64,000 bases of DNA from Verrucomicrobiales bacterium (lineage in GTDB: Bacteria > Verrucomicrobiota > Verrucomicrobiia > Verrucomicrobiales > DEV007), in contig JAKISY010000002.1 in the NCBI GenBank assembly GCA_021648365.1, forward strand, positions 54,736 through 118,735, written 5' to 3'. Under the pieces are notes generated by a model, which worked only from the letters and a program-made list of their open reading frames with translations, made no database searches and was not told the origin of the DNA. Shown here piece by piece: positions 16,550-25,044 of the stretch; the first letter of the stretch is position 1, and every line of letters starts with the position of its first letter. A program made the translations under genes and the position numbers.

Positions 16550-17272
16550 CTAAGCCATCGCAGTTCGCAGTCCCATCAACAACTGATCCACATCCTCTTG
16601 CGTATTGTAACCATGCACCGCGATTCGAATCCTGCCCGCGTGATGCATGACATGAATGTTATCTTTCAGCAAAACCTCATTCACCTGCTCCACTCTATCA
16701 TCGGTGAACGCCAATATACCCGACATACAATCCTCATTCAACGCCGCCATCGGTTCGATCCCTAACTCAGCTAAACCCTGATAAATCTGCAATACCAGCG
16801 GATCGGCATGACTTGCAATCTGTGCCACCCCCACCGATTGAATGTAATCCATGCCTGCACGCAAAGCGTAGATCGCTGGAAAATTAGGCATACCTACAGA
16901 AAAACTCGTCGCTCCACTTTTGACATCTGCCTGCTCAAAACGATCCGCATCAAAAGCATTATCAAGGTGAAACCACCCACCTGCATGAGTCGTCAGACGA
17001 TCAGCTTTGGCTTCCGGCATCGCCACCACACAGCCTCCATGAGTGCCTAAGATCCACTTATGCGTACTAGAAATGATGCAATCCGCATCCAGACAATCCA
17101 ACTCGACTCGCCCAAAAGCCTGCGTCACATCCATGCCCAAAGACTTGTACTGCCAATACAGTTGCAAGGCATCGTGCACCGCACGCGGTGGGATACTCTC
17201 GGCAGCCGAATTCAAATACACCTTCCCCGCCAAAGAAGGGAAATCCTCTAATCTACTTTTAGCTTCTAACAT
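16550..17272 (-). pseudogene. Class V aminotransferase with a large in-frame internal deletion
   Basis: A 240-residue frame with a normal beginning (DFPSLAGKVYLNSAAESIPP) and a normal end, but the middle is missing. Residue 48 of the N-terminal part (QYKSLGMD) joins directly to VTQAFGRVELDCLDADCII, the segment before the PLP lysine in SSTHKWILGTHGG. Class V enzymes of this type usually run near 370-390 residues, so about 130-150 are gone, including most PLP-phosphate contacts. The frame is preserved across the junction, so a short protein could still be made. The neighbouring gene 27 bases upstream is also broken. Call as pseudogene is inference from missing core elements. Confidence 0.75.
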
Positions 17273-17299
17273 AATACTTCCTTGAAACTCTTAACGGCC

Positions 17300-17799
17300 T
17301 CATGGCTGTGCCATGCGCCACTTCAGCCAAGCGTAAATACTCGTGCCGATACGCGCATAACCACTCTCATTAGGATGCACCCCATTGATCGTTGGATACC
17401 CGTCATCACATCCAAATCAAAAGCCGTTGGCACGATATAGATATGCTCTTTTTCTCGTCCACCGAAGTGCTTCAACTGATGCACCACCAGTCGGTATTGT
17501 ATGCTGCGCCATCCTTTGCGAGTGTATCTCCCTTTATAGTTAGCCGTGAACGCCGACTCTCGACCGTTAGGCGGAGTGGTCAAACAAATCCCCAAATCCG
17601 CCTCCGGCAAAGCTTTGCGAAAAGCTGCTAATAAAATCTCCGCCTGATCGGTCATTTTTTCATCAGCAAAAGCCAAGTCTAACAACAAGGGCTGCAATTC
17701 TCAAAAATCTACACTCGCAACCTTCGCCTCCGGCTCAGCTCCACAAAAAGAGATTGAGAAAAAAATGATTAGCAGCGAAAGTGAAGTTTTGACGATCAT
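17300..17799 (-). pseudogene. SGNH/GDSL hydrolase, deleted and frameshifted
   Basis: Three pieces of one exported hydrolase survive. ATG 17799 starts a signal peptide (MIVKTSLSLLIIFFSISFC) that ends in a TGA about 32 codons later. A second piece resumes at about 17697 with DLAFADEKMTDQAEILLAAF, LGICLTTPPNGRESAF and IYIVPTAFDLDVMTG. A frame change near 17400 then gives YPTINGVHPNESGYARIG and a stop at 17300-17302; NGVHP corresponds to the catalytic His block of SGNH enzymes. The nucleophile block GDS and most of the first half are missing. Order and orientation fit one ancestral gene upstream of the aminotransferase. Confidence 0.75.
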
Positions 17800-17874
17800 C
17801 CTATCAATAGAATTTACCACAGTCTGAGCTTTAAACAGCTAGAAGGCAATGTTACAATTTATTTATTTCCAACC

Positions 17875-18894
17875 ATGAAGATCCACACCTACCCCTTCGC
17901 CCTACTGCTCACCCTTTCATGGCTAGCGTCCCCCACTCTCCGCCAAGCCCAAGCCGACGCCAAAGTAGAAATCATCGCCCAAGCCTCCGACGGATTGAAA
18001 AACCCTTTCGGTATCACCTTCGATTCCAAAGAAAACACCTACATCGTCGAGTACCTCGGTGGACGCATCTTTCGCATCGGTCAAGATGGAAATCTCACTT
18101 ACTATTCTGGTAAACCAGAAAAAGGTTACGCCGGCGACGGCGGTGCTGCTCGTGACGCAGTCTTCAACGGCATGCACAACGCCGTCTGCACCGAGGACGA
18201 CCAACTCTACATCTCCGATACTCGCAACAACGTCATCCGCAAGATCGACCTCAAAAGCGGCATCATCACCACCATCGCCGGCTCTGGCGAAGCGGGCTTC
18301 AGCGGCGACGGAGGTCTGGCATCCGCCGCGCTCTTGAGTGATCCTATCTCCATCTCACTCAGCAAAAACGGCGACACCCTGCTGATCTCCGACATCCATA
18401 ACCGCCGCATCCGCGCGATCGATTTGAAAAACGGACAGATCAAAACCATCGCCGGCAACGGTGAAAAAGGCATCCCTAAAGATGGAGCCAAAGCGACTCA
18501 ATCGCCACTGGTCGATCCCCGTGGCTGCGCAATGGATTCTCAGGGCAATCTCTACATCCTAGAACGCAGCGGTCACGCCCTGCGCAAAGTTGACCTAACG
18601 GGCAAGATCACCACTGTAGCTGGCACAGGCAAAGCTCACGCCAAAGACGGCCCCGCACTGCAAGCTGGACTGAACGGTCCCAAACATCTCTGCATCGACG
18701 ACCAAGATCGAGTCATCATCGCCGATGCCGAGAACCATCTCATTCGTCTCTACGATCCCAAAGCTGAAACCCTGCAAACGATCCTCGGTCGCGACACTCA
18801 GCTCAAACGCCCGCACGGAGTCACCATTCACAAACACTGGCTCTACATCGCCGACAGTTGGAATGACCGCGTTTTGAGAATCCCAGCTCCCTGA
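17875..18894 (+). CDS. Exported NHL-repeat beta-propeller protein
   Basis: A 339-residue protein with a signal peptide (YPFALLLTLSWLASPTL, cleavage likely after QAQA). The rest is a run of NHL-type repeats with the pattern D..G.LYI.D..N..IRKID...G.ITT.AG.G, for example LYISDTRNNVIRKIDLKSG, LLISDIHNRRIRAIDLKNG, VIIADAENHLIRLYD and LYIADSWNDRVLRIP; five or six blades are visible. The linker G.GEAGFSGDGG between blades is typical of this family. It is probably a secreted scaffold or lyase-like propeller; no catalytic site is obvious. Single gene, divergent from the broken hydrolase. Confidence 0.88.
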   Translation: MKIHTYPFALLLTLSWLASPTLRQAQADAKVEIIAQASDGLKNPFGITFDSKENTYIVEYLGGRIFRIGQDGNLTYYSGKPEKGYAGDGGAARDAVFNGMHNAVCTEDDQLYISDTRNNVIRKIDLKSGIITTIAGSGEAGFSGDGGLASAALLSDPISISLSKNGDTLLISDIHNRRIRAIDLKNGQIKTIAGNGEKGIPKDGAKATQSPLVDPRGCAMDSQGNLYILERSGHALRKVDLTGKITTVAGTGKAHAKDGPALQAGLNGPKHLCIDDQDRVIIADAENHLIRLYDPKAETLQTILGRDTQLKRPHGVTIHKHWLYIADSWNDRVLRIPAP

Positions 18895-18992
18895 TTTCGA
18901 AAAAATCACTGAATAAGATTGCAGGATCACTACAAGTTGTGCATTTTGCGGCGCTGCCTGCAAATCCTTCAACCCATTCAACACCCACTCAC

Positions 18993-19262
18993 ATGAACAA
19001 AAAAACCTGCAAAATCCTCAGCGCCATCTTTTTTCAACTCGGCATTTTATCGATCCTGCTCTCCATCGGCACTTGGTGGTTCATCGCCGGAGACGACGTC
19101 GATCAAAGCGCCCACGCCGAACGATTTGGCATTTTTGTAGGGCTATGGGCTCCAACCCTGCTTATCCTCTCCAGTCGTTTTGATCGCTTCGCCGACAATG
19201 CCCGCGAGCTGCCTGGAGCGCATCCAGAACTACACGAAGAACAAGGCAACGACCAAGTTTAG
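18993..19262 (+). CDS. Small two-helix membrane protein
   Basis: An 89-residue protein starting at ATG 18993 (MNKKTCKILSAIFFQLGILS); the frame extends upstream to 18939, but that part is Pro/Thr-rich and unlikely to be translated. Two hydrophobic segments are seen, IFFQLGILSILLSIGTWWFI and GIFVGLWAPTLLILSS, with a short Asp/His loop between and an acidic C-terminus. No family recognised; small inner-membrane proteins of this layout are common. It is convergent with the coiled-coil gene 23 bases away. Confidence 0.65.
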   Translation: MNKKTCKILSAIFFQLGILSILLSIGTWWFIAGDDVDQSAHAERFGIFVGLWAPTLLILSSRFDRFADNARELPGAHPELHEEQGNDQV

Positions 19263-19285
19263 AATACGGCTCGACCTCACGCCAC

Positions 19286-20185
19286 TCAAGGTTTCACAGC
19301 CTTGACATCCTTTTCAGGCTCGATGCTCATGATCTTGTCGTGGATTTTGAGGATCTCCTTAGATTTCTCAAAAAACTCAGCCACTTCAGAAGCCGCCGCT
19401 TTATTCGATCCCACGATCTGTTGCAACTGATCTAAGTACTTCCCTGAGTTGAGCGACACCTTATCCATCGCCGCCTGTGCTCGCGAATAGGCTTGCACCA
19501 CCTTGTTGCGAGCCGTTTCAAAAGCTTCGCGGCGCCCTTGATCGCGGATGAAACTCTCCTCCGCTTTGCGATAATCTTTGCTGAAAATGCGTTTGAAAAA
19601 CGACAACTTGCGGTTCGGTGGCACCGCTCCTTGTAGCTGCAACTGCTCCGACAAAAATGCCTCCAGCTCGCTGAACTCATGGATCGGTTTTTTATACTGC
19701 TCGTGCAGCACCACCAGCCCACTGATGATCGCATCAAGGTCCTTCGCCTCTTTTTCGTCCAGCGATTCCCCCGCTTTTAGCTTGTCCTCAAGAACGCTGA
19801 TATACTCCAGCGTCTTACGACTGTCATAGACGATGCCATTCATCTTCGCATACGTTCTCTCCATCCGCTTTTGCTGCTCTTTTTTGAGCTTGGCGACCTG
19901 ATCCGACCACTCTTTTTTGATCCGGTCGATCTCATTGCGCTGCTCATCCAGAGCCGTGCCCAGATCCGCTTTCTGTTGCTGCAACTCAGTCACCTCCGCG
20001 ACCTGCACCTCCAGTTGCTGCTGCAAGTCCGCGATCTTTGCTTTTTCCTGCGTCCAAAAATAGCCCAATGCCCCAGCACTGCACAATGCAGCCACTAGTA
20101 AAATCACCGTTACGATGAGTGGCGCACTACTCTGACGCGGACGCCGAGTCTCAAAATCTGTCGTTACTTCTTTATTGTCCATCAT
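19286..20185 (-). CDS. Single-pass membrane coiled-coil protein
   Basis: A 299-residue protein with a short basic cytoplasmic N-terminus, one membrane segment (LIVTVILLVAALCSAGALGY, about residues 24-43), and a long heptad-patterned coiled coil from about 48 to 115 (IADLQQQLEVQVAEVTELQQ). The remainder is helical and charged. No enzyme motif is seen. Such proteins are often structural partners of envelope complexes; that role is inferred. Divergent from the dipeptidase-like gene. Confidence 0.7.
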   Translation of the reverse strand: MMDNKEVTTDFETRRPRQSSAPLIVTVILLVAALCSAGALGYFWTQEKAKIADLQQQLEVQVAEVTELQQQKADLGTALDEQRNEIDRIKKEWSDQVAKLKKEQQKRMERTYAKMNGIVYDSRKTLEYISVLEDKLKAGESLDEKEAKDLDAIISGLVVLHEQYKKPIHEFSELEAFLSEQLQLQGAVPPNRKLSFFKRIFSKDYRKAEESFIRDQGRREAFETARNKVVQAYSRAQAAMDKVSLNSGKYLDQLQQIVGSNKAAASEVAEFFEKSKEILKIHDKIMSIEPEKDVKAVKP

Positions 20186-20320
20186 TCCTAAATTTATACC
20201 ATCGAGCTTACATTTCTACCGATACATCTCAATACGTATAGCTCAGCAAAAACTTTCAACAATTTTTGCATTTCTAATAACAATGTGAGTAAATTACCCT
20301 GATCTCAGAATCTCACCGAT

Positions 20321-21169
20321 ATGATGAAAGACTTCATCGTCAAAGCCGCCACCCCCGACGATATCGAAGCCGCTTGGAAAGCTGGCAAACGCAGCCTTTA
20401 TTTCACCGGCAACGGCGTTCCCATCAGCCAAGCATGGATCAGCGTGCCGGACGAACTGCGCTACATCCGGGTCTTTTTCAATCTCGGCATCCGCATGATG
20501 CACATCACCTACAACCGTCGCAACATGATCGGCGACGGTTGTGCAGAACCAGCCAACGGCGGGCTCAGCGATTTCGGTCGCGCGGCAGTGCGAGAGCTCA
20601 ACCGCATCGGAGTGATCGCCGACGTCGCCCACTCCGGTTGGCAAACCAGTCTCGAAACCGCACAAATCTCAGAGCAACCGATGGTCGCCAGCCACACCAC
20701 CTGCAAAAGCCTCAACGAGCACATCCGCAGCAAACCCGACGCCGTCATCAAAGCCATCGCCGATACCGGTGGTTACGTCGGCATCTGCTGCATCCCCTCT
20801 TTCCTCAACGCCAAACAAGACGGCGATATCAGCGCCATGCTCAACCACATCGACTACGTCAAAAAGAAATTTGGTGCTGATCACGTCACCATCGGAACCG
20901 ACGTCGCCTACGTCTCGCGCAACAGCAAAGCCCAAAACAAAATAGCTGGAGCAGGACCACGCACCAGCCAACCCTGGCGCAGCCTCTGGCCAAAAGGCTC
21001 GCTCGGCTCCAATCCCCAAGCTTCGCAAACGATGGCATGGACCAACTGGCCGCTGTTCACCGTCGGCATGGTGCAGCGTGGCTACTCCGACCAAGACATT
21101 CAGAAAATCCTTGCTGGAAACGTGATGCGAGTCACTCGCGCAGTATTAAAAACACGCCAAGTCAAATAG
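20321..21169 (+). CDS. Membrane (renal) dipeptidase-like M19 protein, N-terminally short
   Basis: A 282-residue M19-family protein. Later family motifs are present: RYIRVFFNLGIRMMHITYNR, LSDFGRAAVRELNRIGVIAD, then VAHSG and MVASHTTCK with metal-binding His residues, GYVGICCIPSF and TIGTDVAYVSR. The family's N-terminal H-x-D zinc site (usually in a DGHND or DLHCD motif near residue 20) is absent, and nothing upstream of 20321 encodes it. The protein is roughly 60-100 residues shorter than usual. It may be an N-terminal deletion remnant or an inactive form. A D.V.Y.S region replaces the more usual D.DG.... Confidence 0.7.
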   Translation: MMKDFIVKAATPDDIEAAWKAGKRSLYFTGNGVPISQAWISVPDELRYIRVFFNLGIRMMHITYNRRNMIGDGCAEPANGGLSDFGRAAVRELNRIGVIADVAHSGWQTSLETAQISEQPMVASHTTCKSLNEHIRSKPDAVIKAIADTGGYVGICCIPSFLNAKQDGDISAMLNHIDYVKKKFGADHVTIGTDVAYVSRNSKAQNKIAGAGPRTSQPWRSLWPKGSLGSNPQASQTMAWTNWPLFTVGMVQRGYSDQDIQKILAGNVMRVTRAVLKTRQVK

Positions 21170-21232
21170 CCCTCATTTTTTGCATGATAAGGATTGAAAG
21201 CTCGTGCAGATCGGTGTTATTTTGTCGCCATC

Positions 21233-22648
21233 ATGTTCAAGTCTCTAGGCAGCTCTTTAATCACTCTATTCATCGTCTTGCTATCCAGCATATTGCTTAT
21301 GTTCATCTGGAGCGGCAGCGATGGCATCACCTTCCAACGCAACGGACTAGAAGGCGACCGCACCTTGGCGGAATTCACCGACCTGCAGCGGAAAAAGTCC
21401 ATGGCTAAAGAAGTCAAAGACGAACCGATGCCCGACAAACCCGTCGAAGCATCCAACGTCAACACCGTGTTCTGGCTCAGCATCCCTGGATTCCGCACCG
21501 ACTATGTGAAAAAAGCCGACAGCCCGTTTTTTGACAAAATCATCGGCGAAGGCGCTGAGAGCAAAAAACTCAAGCCTATGTTTCCCTGCCTGACCTACCC
21601 CAGTCACGCCACTCTCGCCACGGGCGCTCCCGTCGAGAAGCACGGCATCCCTGCCAATACCTTCCGCAAAGACGGCGAAACGCTCAAAGACCCCACCGAT
21701 GCTAGCCTGCTATTGGCAGAACCCATCTGGGTCACCGCCACCCGCCAAGGCAAACGAACCATCGTGCACGATTGGCCGCTATCGCAAAACCAAAGCGGCG
21801 AGAATAGTGCCGCCCACTTCCTCACCGACTACGACGCCAAGCTCACTGATCAGCAACGTCTCGACAAAATCATGGAAGTCTGGACTGCTGACAAAGATGA
21901 GAAAAAAATCCGTCTCGTCATGGCGCGGCTGAACTCCATCAACGACGCAGGACACCAATTCGGACCACGCGCAGAAGAAACGATCACCGCCGTCACCAAA
22001 CTCGACAAAACTCTGGAGACCTTTTTTGGACAGCTACAAGAAAAATGGAAAACCCTCAGCAATCCTGGCGACAACCTCGTGCTGCTCATCACCACCGATC
22101 ATGGCATGGCAGAATTGCAGAAAAACATCAACCTTCCCGCACTGATGGGAGAAATCATGAACAAACGCGCGGACTACTTGGTCAACGAAGCCATCGCCCA
22201 CATCTATTTCAAAGACTTGCCCGAGAGCGACGCTGCTAAAAATAAATTTTTTGCAGCCTTCGACCTTGACCTCAAATCAAAAATCTTCTGGCGCTCCTAC
22301 AAAAAAGAAGACCTACCCGCTGAATGGAAATTCAACGCAGCTGATCGCATCGGCGACCGCATCCTCGTCGCCAAAAGTGGCTTTGCTTTCACCGAGGCCA
22401 AATCAGAAGACGGCGAACCCGTATTCGAACCCTCCGCTGGCCCCAATCTATTTGGCTCGTGGGGCTATCCCGTTGAAGACTCCTCTCGCATGAACGGGCA
22501 AAGCATCCTCTGGGGCTTCCCCAACGGATCGCCCGCCACAGGCGACTTAGGAACCATCAGCAGCCTGCAAATGCACCCCACCGTTTGCAAACTGCTCGGC
22601 ATCGATCCCGCCAAAACAGCCACCGCCGAAGCTCTCTCGGTTAAATAA
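21233..22648 (+). CDS. Type I phosphodiesterase/nucleotide pyrophosphatase family protein
   Basis: A 471-residue alkaline-phosphatase-superfamily protein with one N-terminal membrane anchor (LITLFIVLLSSILLMFIW). ATG 21233 is preferred over 21194 because it begins next to the anchor. The nucleophile Thr lies in FPCLTYPSHATLATGAPVEK; later ligands are in NSINDAGHQFGPRA and LLITTDHGMAEL. The first metal ligand, normally Asp in a DGFR motif, is Pro here (LSIPGFRTDY; codon cct), so one metal site is altered. Such enzymes hydrolyse phosphodiester or pyrophosphate bonds outside the cytoplasm. It follows the M19 gene by 63 bases. Confidence 0.83.
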   Translation: MFKSLGSSLITLFIVLLSSILLMFIWSGSDGITFQRNGLEGDRTLAEFTDLQRKKSMAKEVKDEPMPDKPVEASNVNTVFWLSIPGFRTDYVKKADSPFFDKIIGEGAESKKLKPMFPCLTYPSHATLATGAPVEKHGIPANTFRKDGETLKDPTDASLLLAEPIWVTATRQGKRTIVHDWPLSQNQSGENSAAHFLTDYDAKLTDQQRLDKIMEVWTADKDEKKIRLVMARLNSINDAGHQFGPRAEETITAVTKLDKTLETFFGQLQEKWKTLSNPGDNLVLLITTDHGMAELQKNINLPALMGEIMNKRADYLVNEAIAHIYFKDLPESDAAKNKFFAAFDLDLKSKIFWRSYKKEDLPAEWKFNAADRIGDRILVAKSGFAFTEAKSEDGEPVFEPSAGPNLFGSWGYPVEDSSRMNGQSILWGFPNGSPATGDLGTISSLQMHPTVCKLLGIDPAKTATAEALSVK

Positions 22649-22653
22649 GAAGC

Positions 22654-22714
22654 CCAAAAAAAGAACGGCCACCGATTCCGACGAACTCTCCCGTGCTCGT
22701 CTTCATCGATGGCC
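22654..22714 (-). terminator. Rho-independent terminator of the Hsp20 operon
   Basis: On the minus strand a long hairpin forms: ggccatcgat pairs with atcggtggcc (one G-T/mismatch), with an inner gacga/tcgtc helix. A T-rich run (ttcttttttt) follows directly. It lies just past the downstream hsp20 stop (22746), after a second small hairpin at about 22727-22744 (cttccc/gggaag). It may also stop transcripts from the opposite gene. Confidence 0.65.
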
Positions 22715-22745
22715 GCCTTCCCTCGGAAGGGAAGTCTCCCCAAAA

Positions 22746-23159
22746 CTACTCCACCGCCACCCTTCTAGGCTTGGACGCCTCACTGACGGGCAATCGCAGC
22801 GTCAAAATACCATCTTCCAACTTGGCTGATATGCGCTCACTGTCGATATCCACGTTCAAGGTCAGGAGCAAACGGTAGTCAGAGCAACTCTGCTCATCAA
22901 CACTACCCGACACTGGACGCCAGCCCTCAGGCAAAGCGTCAGCACGCCCACCTATGACCGTCAGCTCGCCATCTTCCACACTCACCTCAAGCCCTTTTTT
23001 ATTCACCCCCGGCAAGACCACCGCCACCTCATAGGCGTCTGCATCGTCAAGCTTCTTCGCTTTATGGTAAGGCTGTAAATATCGCACACGACCTCTTTCG
23101 GGCACTGCTCTCGCCACCGCCCTTTTCTCTTCTGTTTTCACATTTGAATTTTCACTCAT
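22746..23159 (-). CDS. Hsp20 small heat-shock protein (second of pair)
   Basis: A 137-residue alpha-crystallin-domain chaperone that holds unfolding proteins. The domain spans about residues 35-130: AYEVAVVLPGVNKKGLEVSV, DGELTVIGGR, YRLLLTLNVDIDSERISAK and the closing LEDGILTLRLPV. The N-terminal arm is short and charged (NVKTEEKRAVARAVPERGRV). The partner-binding C-terminal I-x-I motif is not obvious; the end reads ASKPRRVAVE. It lies 40 bases after the other hsp20 gene, presumably on one heat-induced transcript. Confidence 0.92.
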   Translation of the reverse strand: MSENSNVKTEEKRAVARAVPERGRVRYLQPYHKAKKLDDADAYEVAVVLPGVNKKGLEVSVEDGELTVIGGRADALPEGWRPVSGSVDEQSCSDYRLLLTLNVDIDSERISAKLEDGILTLRLPVSEASKPRRVAVE

Positions 23160-23199
23160 AATGATTTCCTTTCTTTGATTTTATCTATTTTCTACAACT

Positions 23200-23640
23200 C
23201 TATTTTACTTTGATCTCGCGAGCCTTGCGTTCCTCAGCCTTCGGCAAAGTGATCGTCAACACCCCGTCTTCAAGCTTAGCCCCCACCTTGTCCGCTTGGA
23301 TTCCTTCAGGCACACTCATCGCCCGACGAAACACCACTCCCGATCTTTCCACTCCGTCTTCTGCGACCACCTTCCGCTCGCATTCCACCAGCAACGTGCC
23401 GTCATTGAGCTCCACCTTCACTTCACTCTTCTTGAAGCCAGGCAACTCTACTCGAGCATAATAATGCTCATCATCTTCGTACAGCCCAGCCTCCAAAGGA
23501 GCCTCCAGCTTGCCCTCCAATCGCTCTCTCAAATCCAGTAAGCGCCCAAGAGAACCCAAGCCCTCAAACGGATCACGAAACAAACGCTCTAAACCTCCAA
23601 ATTGGTTCACCAAGGGTTGAGAATATCTTATTAATTTCAT
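23200..23640 (-). CDS. Hsp20 small heat-shock protein (first of pair)
   Basis: A 146-residue small heat-shock protein. The alpha-crystallin domain covers about residues 50-140: YYARVELPGFKKSEVKVELN, DGTLLVECERK, FRRAMSVPEGIQADKVGAKL and EDGVLTITLPKAEERKAREI. The N-terminal arm (QFGGLERLFRDPFEGLGSL) is hydrophobic, as is usual for oligomer assembly. It leads the tandem pair; the two proteins are clearly different, which suggests mixed oligomers. No CIRCE operator is visible upstream. Confidence 0.93.
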   Translation of the reverse strand: MKLIRYSQPLVNQFGGLERLFRDPFEGLGSLGRLLDLRERLEGKLEAPLEAGLYEDDEHYYARVELPGFKKSEVKVELNDGTLLVECERKVVAEDGVERSGVVFRRAMSVPEGIQADKVGAKLEDGVLTITLPKAEERKAREIKVK

Positions 23641-24082
23641 TTTTATCTACGTGTTATGGATGAATATTCGGCACTCATGATTTTTAATGAGCCCTGTTAC
23701 AGTATTCTTTATCGCATAAGACGTGCCATAGAGTAATATTCACATAACACCCTTATAATAAACAAATTGTAAATATACGATATCTACAAAATGACAAAAA
23801 TAGAGACATTGTGTCACCACCCCAACGTAACCGTGTGCCAGAATATCGCGTCATTTTGACTCACACCTTAGAGTCTACCTCAATTTTATCTCAAAAAAAC
23901 ATCGACAGAGTTCCAAAAATTATTCAATATGCTTGAACTGTTGAGCTATGCCAATCTTCCCACGAAACGCCCACTCCCTTCTCCGCTTCAAAGCAAGCGC
24001 GCTCCAGCCCCTTTCTTCGCGAGTCCGATAACGACTCAATCATAAAAACAACCCATAACTATAATACTAAATACAAAAACCC
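23641..24082. other. AT-rich divergent intergenic region
   Basis: 442 bases between the hsp20 pair (minus) and the host-attachment-like gene (plus). It should hold both promoters. I see no CIRCE element, no tRNA and no credible open frame. Alternative heat-shock sigma sites cannot be called for this phylum by eye. Confidence 0.4.
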
Positions 24083-24565
24083 ATGAAAAACACCTTCATC
24101 GTACTTGCCGACCTTGGCCACCTTAGAGCGTTTCAACCTCAAGCCGCAGAACCTGGCGTTGGCAGAGAGTATGACCTCAAAGAAATCAAGCTCGCCCCGC
24201 TCACTCACACCCCTACTCCGATCAGCGAGCAAGTCACCGACCAAGCCGGCAGATTTGCCCAAGGAGGTGGCGCAGGTGCAGCGCGCGGTTGCGGCATGTC
24301 ACATGGCGAAGCTCACAACCTGAAAACCGAAGACGAACGCCGCCTAATCAAAGAGCTAGCCTCACGTATCGATGCCGTGCTCGCCAAACGCTCTCCCGCC
24401 CGCTGGATCCTAGCCGCCCCAAGCGCTATTCTGCCACGCCTGAAAGAGGCCTTGCACCCCACTTCAAAAAAAATACTGGTGGATACTCAAGGCTCAGACC
24501 TCACCAAGCTCTCCCTCAAACAAGTCGAAGCCCGTTTTTTCAAACCTATCGACCAAGTGGCGTAA
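24083..24565 (+). CDS. Host-attachment-protein family (PF10116-like) protein
   Basis: A 160-residue soluble protein with the layout of the family named after a protein needed for host-cell attachment, related to archaeal/bacterial release-factor-like folds. Visible features are the opening FIVLADLGHLRAFQ, a central polar loop with DQAGRFAQGGGAGAARGCGM, and the closing helices LIKELASRIDAVLAKRSPAR and WILAAPSAILPRLKEAL. The family name is historical; a role in stress or ribosome-associated processes is possible. It is single, followed by a strong terminator. Confidence 0.75.
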   Translation: MKNTFIVLADLGHLRAFQPQAAEPGVGREYDLKEIKLAPLTHTPTPISEQVTDQAGRFAQGGGAGAARGCGMSHGEAHNLKTEDERRLIKELASRIDAVLAKRSPARWILAAPSAILPRLKEALHPTSKKILVDTQGSDLTKLSLKQVEARFFKPIDQVA

Positions 24566-24588
24566 AAGCACGCAGGAAATCAGCCATC

Positions 24589-24622
24589 AGGGCAGGCTCC
24601 CTCAGCCTGCCCTTTTTTTTCC
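24589..24622 (+). terminator. Rho-independent terminator
   Basis: A perfect stem agggcaggct / agcctgccct with a short loop is followed by eight T residues, 24 bases after the stop of the host-attachment-like gene. It is the clearest terminator in the window. Confidence 0.92.
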
Positions 24623-25044
24623 CGTTTAGAAACAAGTGACCTTAGAGTAATGTCACTTAGTTAAGGGGTCTTCTCGTGTCTTTTGGTAAATCGTTTACCA
24701 AGCTTAGCGCCTCACATGAAAAATTGTTCTGCACGACATTTTTAAAATTGAAGAATCGAACCACAACCGGAACGCAGTGTAGATAGACGGAGTCAAATTT
24801 CACAGCCGTAGCGAAGCGAAGACAGACGCAGTCAAATTTGCACTGATAAAAAAAGAAAGATTGAGTTGTAAAAACATCACATATCAGTGTTTATCAGTGC
24901 CTATCAGTGGTTAAAATATTTTCATCGTATAGTGTGGGAGGCGACGGAGTAGCTTAACTAAGTGCCATTGGGGCCGTAGAGCAAATCCACCGTCTGCCAA
25001 ATTCCTCGTTGTCCAAGTCCGAGAGCCATGATAAGTTTTACGTC
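24623..25044. other. Intergenic region with short repeats
   Basis: 422 bases without a gene. It contains a direct repeat agacgSagtcaaattt (24785-24800 and 24824-24839), an inverted copy cactgata at 24841-24848, three tatcagtg units at exact 10-bp spacing (24883-24910), and a 34-bp tail (24903-24936) shared with the region upstream of hsdM. It may hold the promoter of the esterase gene. Confidence 0.5.
24903..24936 (+). repeat. Shared 34-bp sequence, copy 1
   Basis: The block starts atcagtggttaaaatatttt and ends tcgtatagtgtg. It matches 59956-59990 at nearly every base with a one-base indel, and a shorter related string (tttcatcgtatag) lies at 42557-42569. All three lie upstream of plus-strand genes, at 31 bases (59956-59990 to ATG 60021), 109 bases (this copy to ATG 25045) and 11 bases (42569 to ATG 42580). 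A promoter-like role is possible. Confidence 0.45.

Noticed and set aside
23641..24082. CIRCE or RNA-thermometer element upstream of the hsp20 pair
   Set aside because: No TTAGCACTC inverted repeat is present, and no stable structure masks the start by eye.
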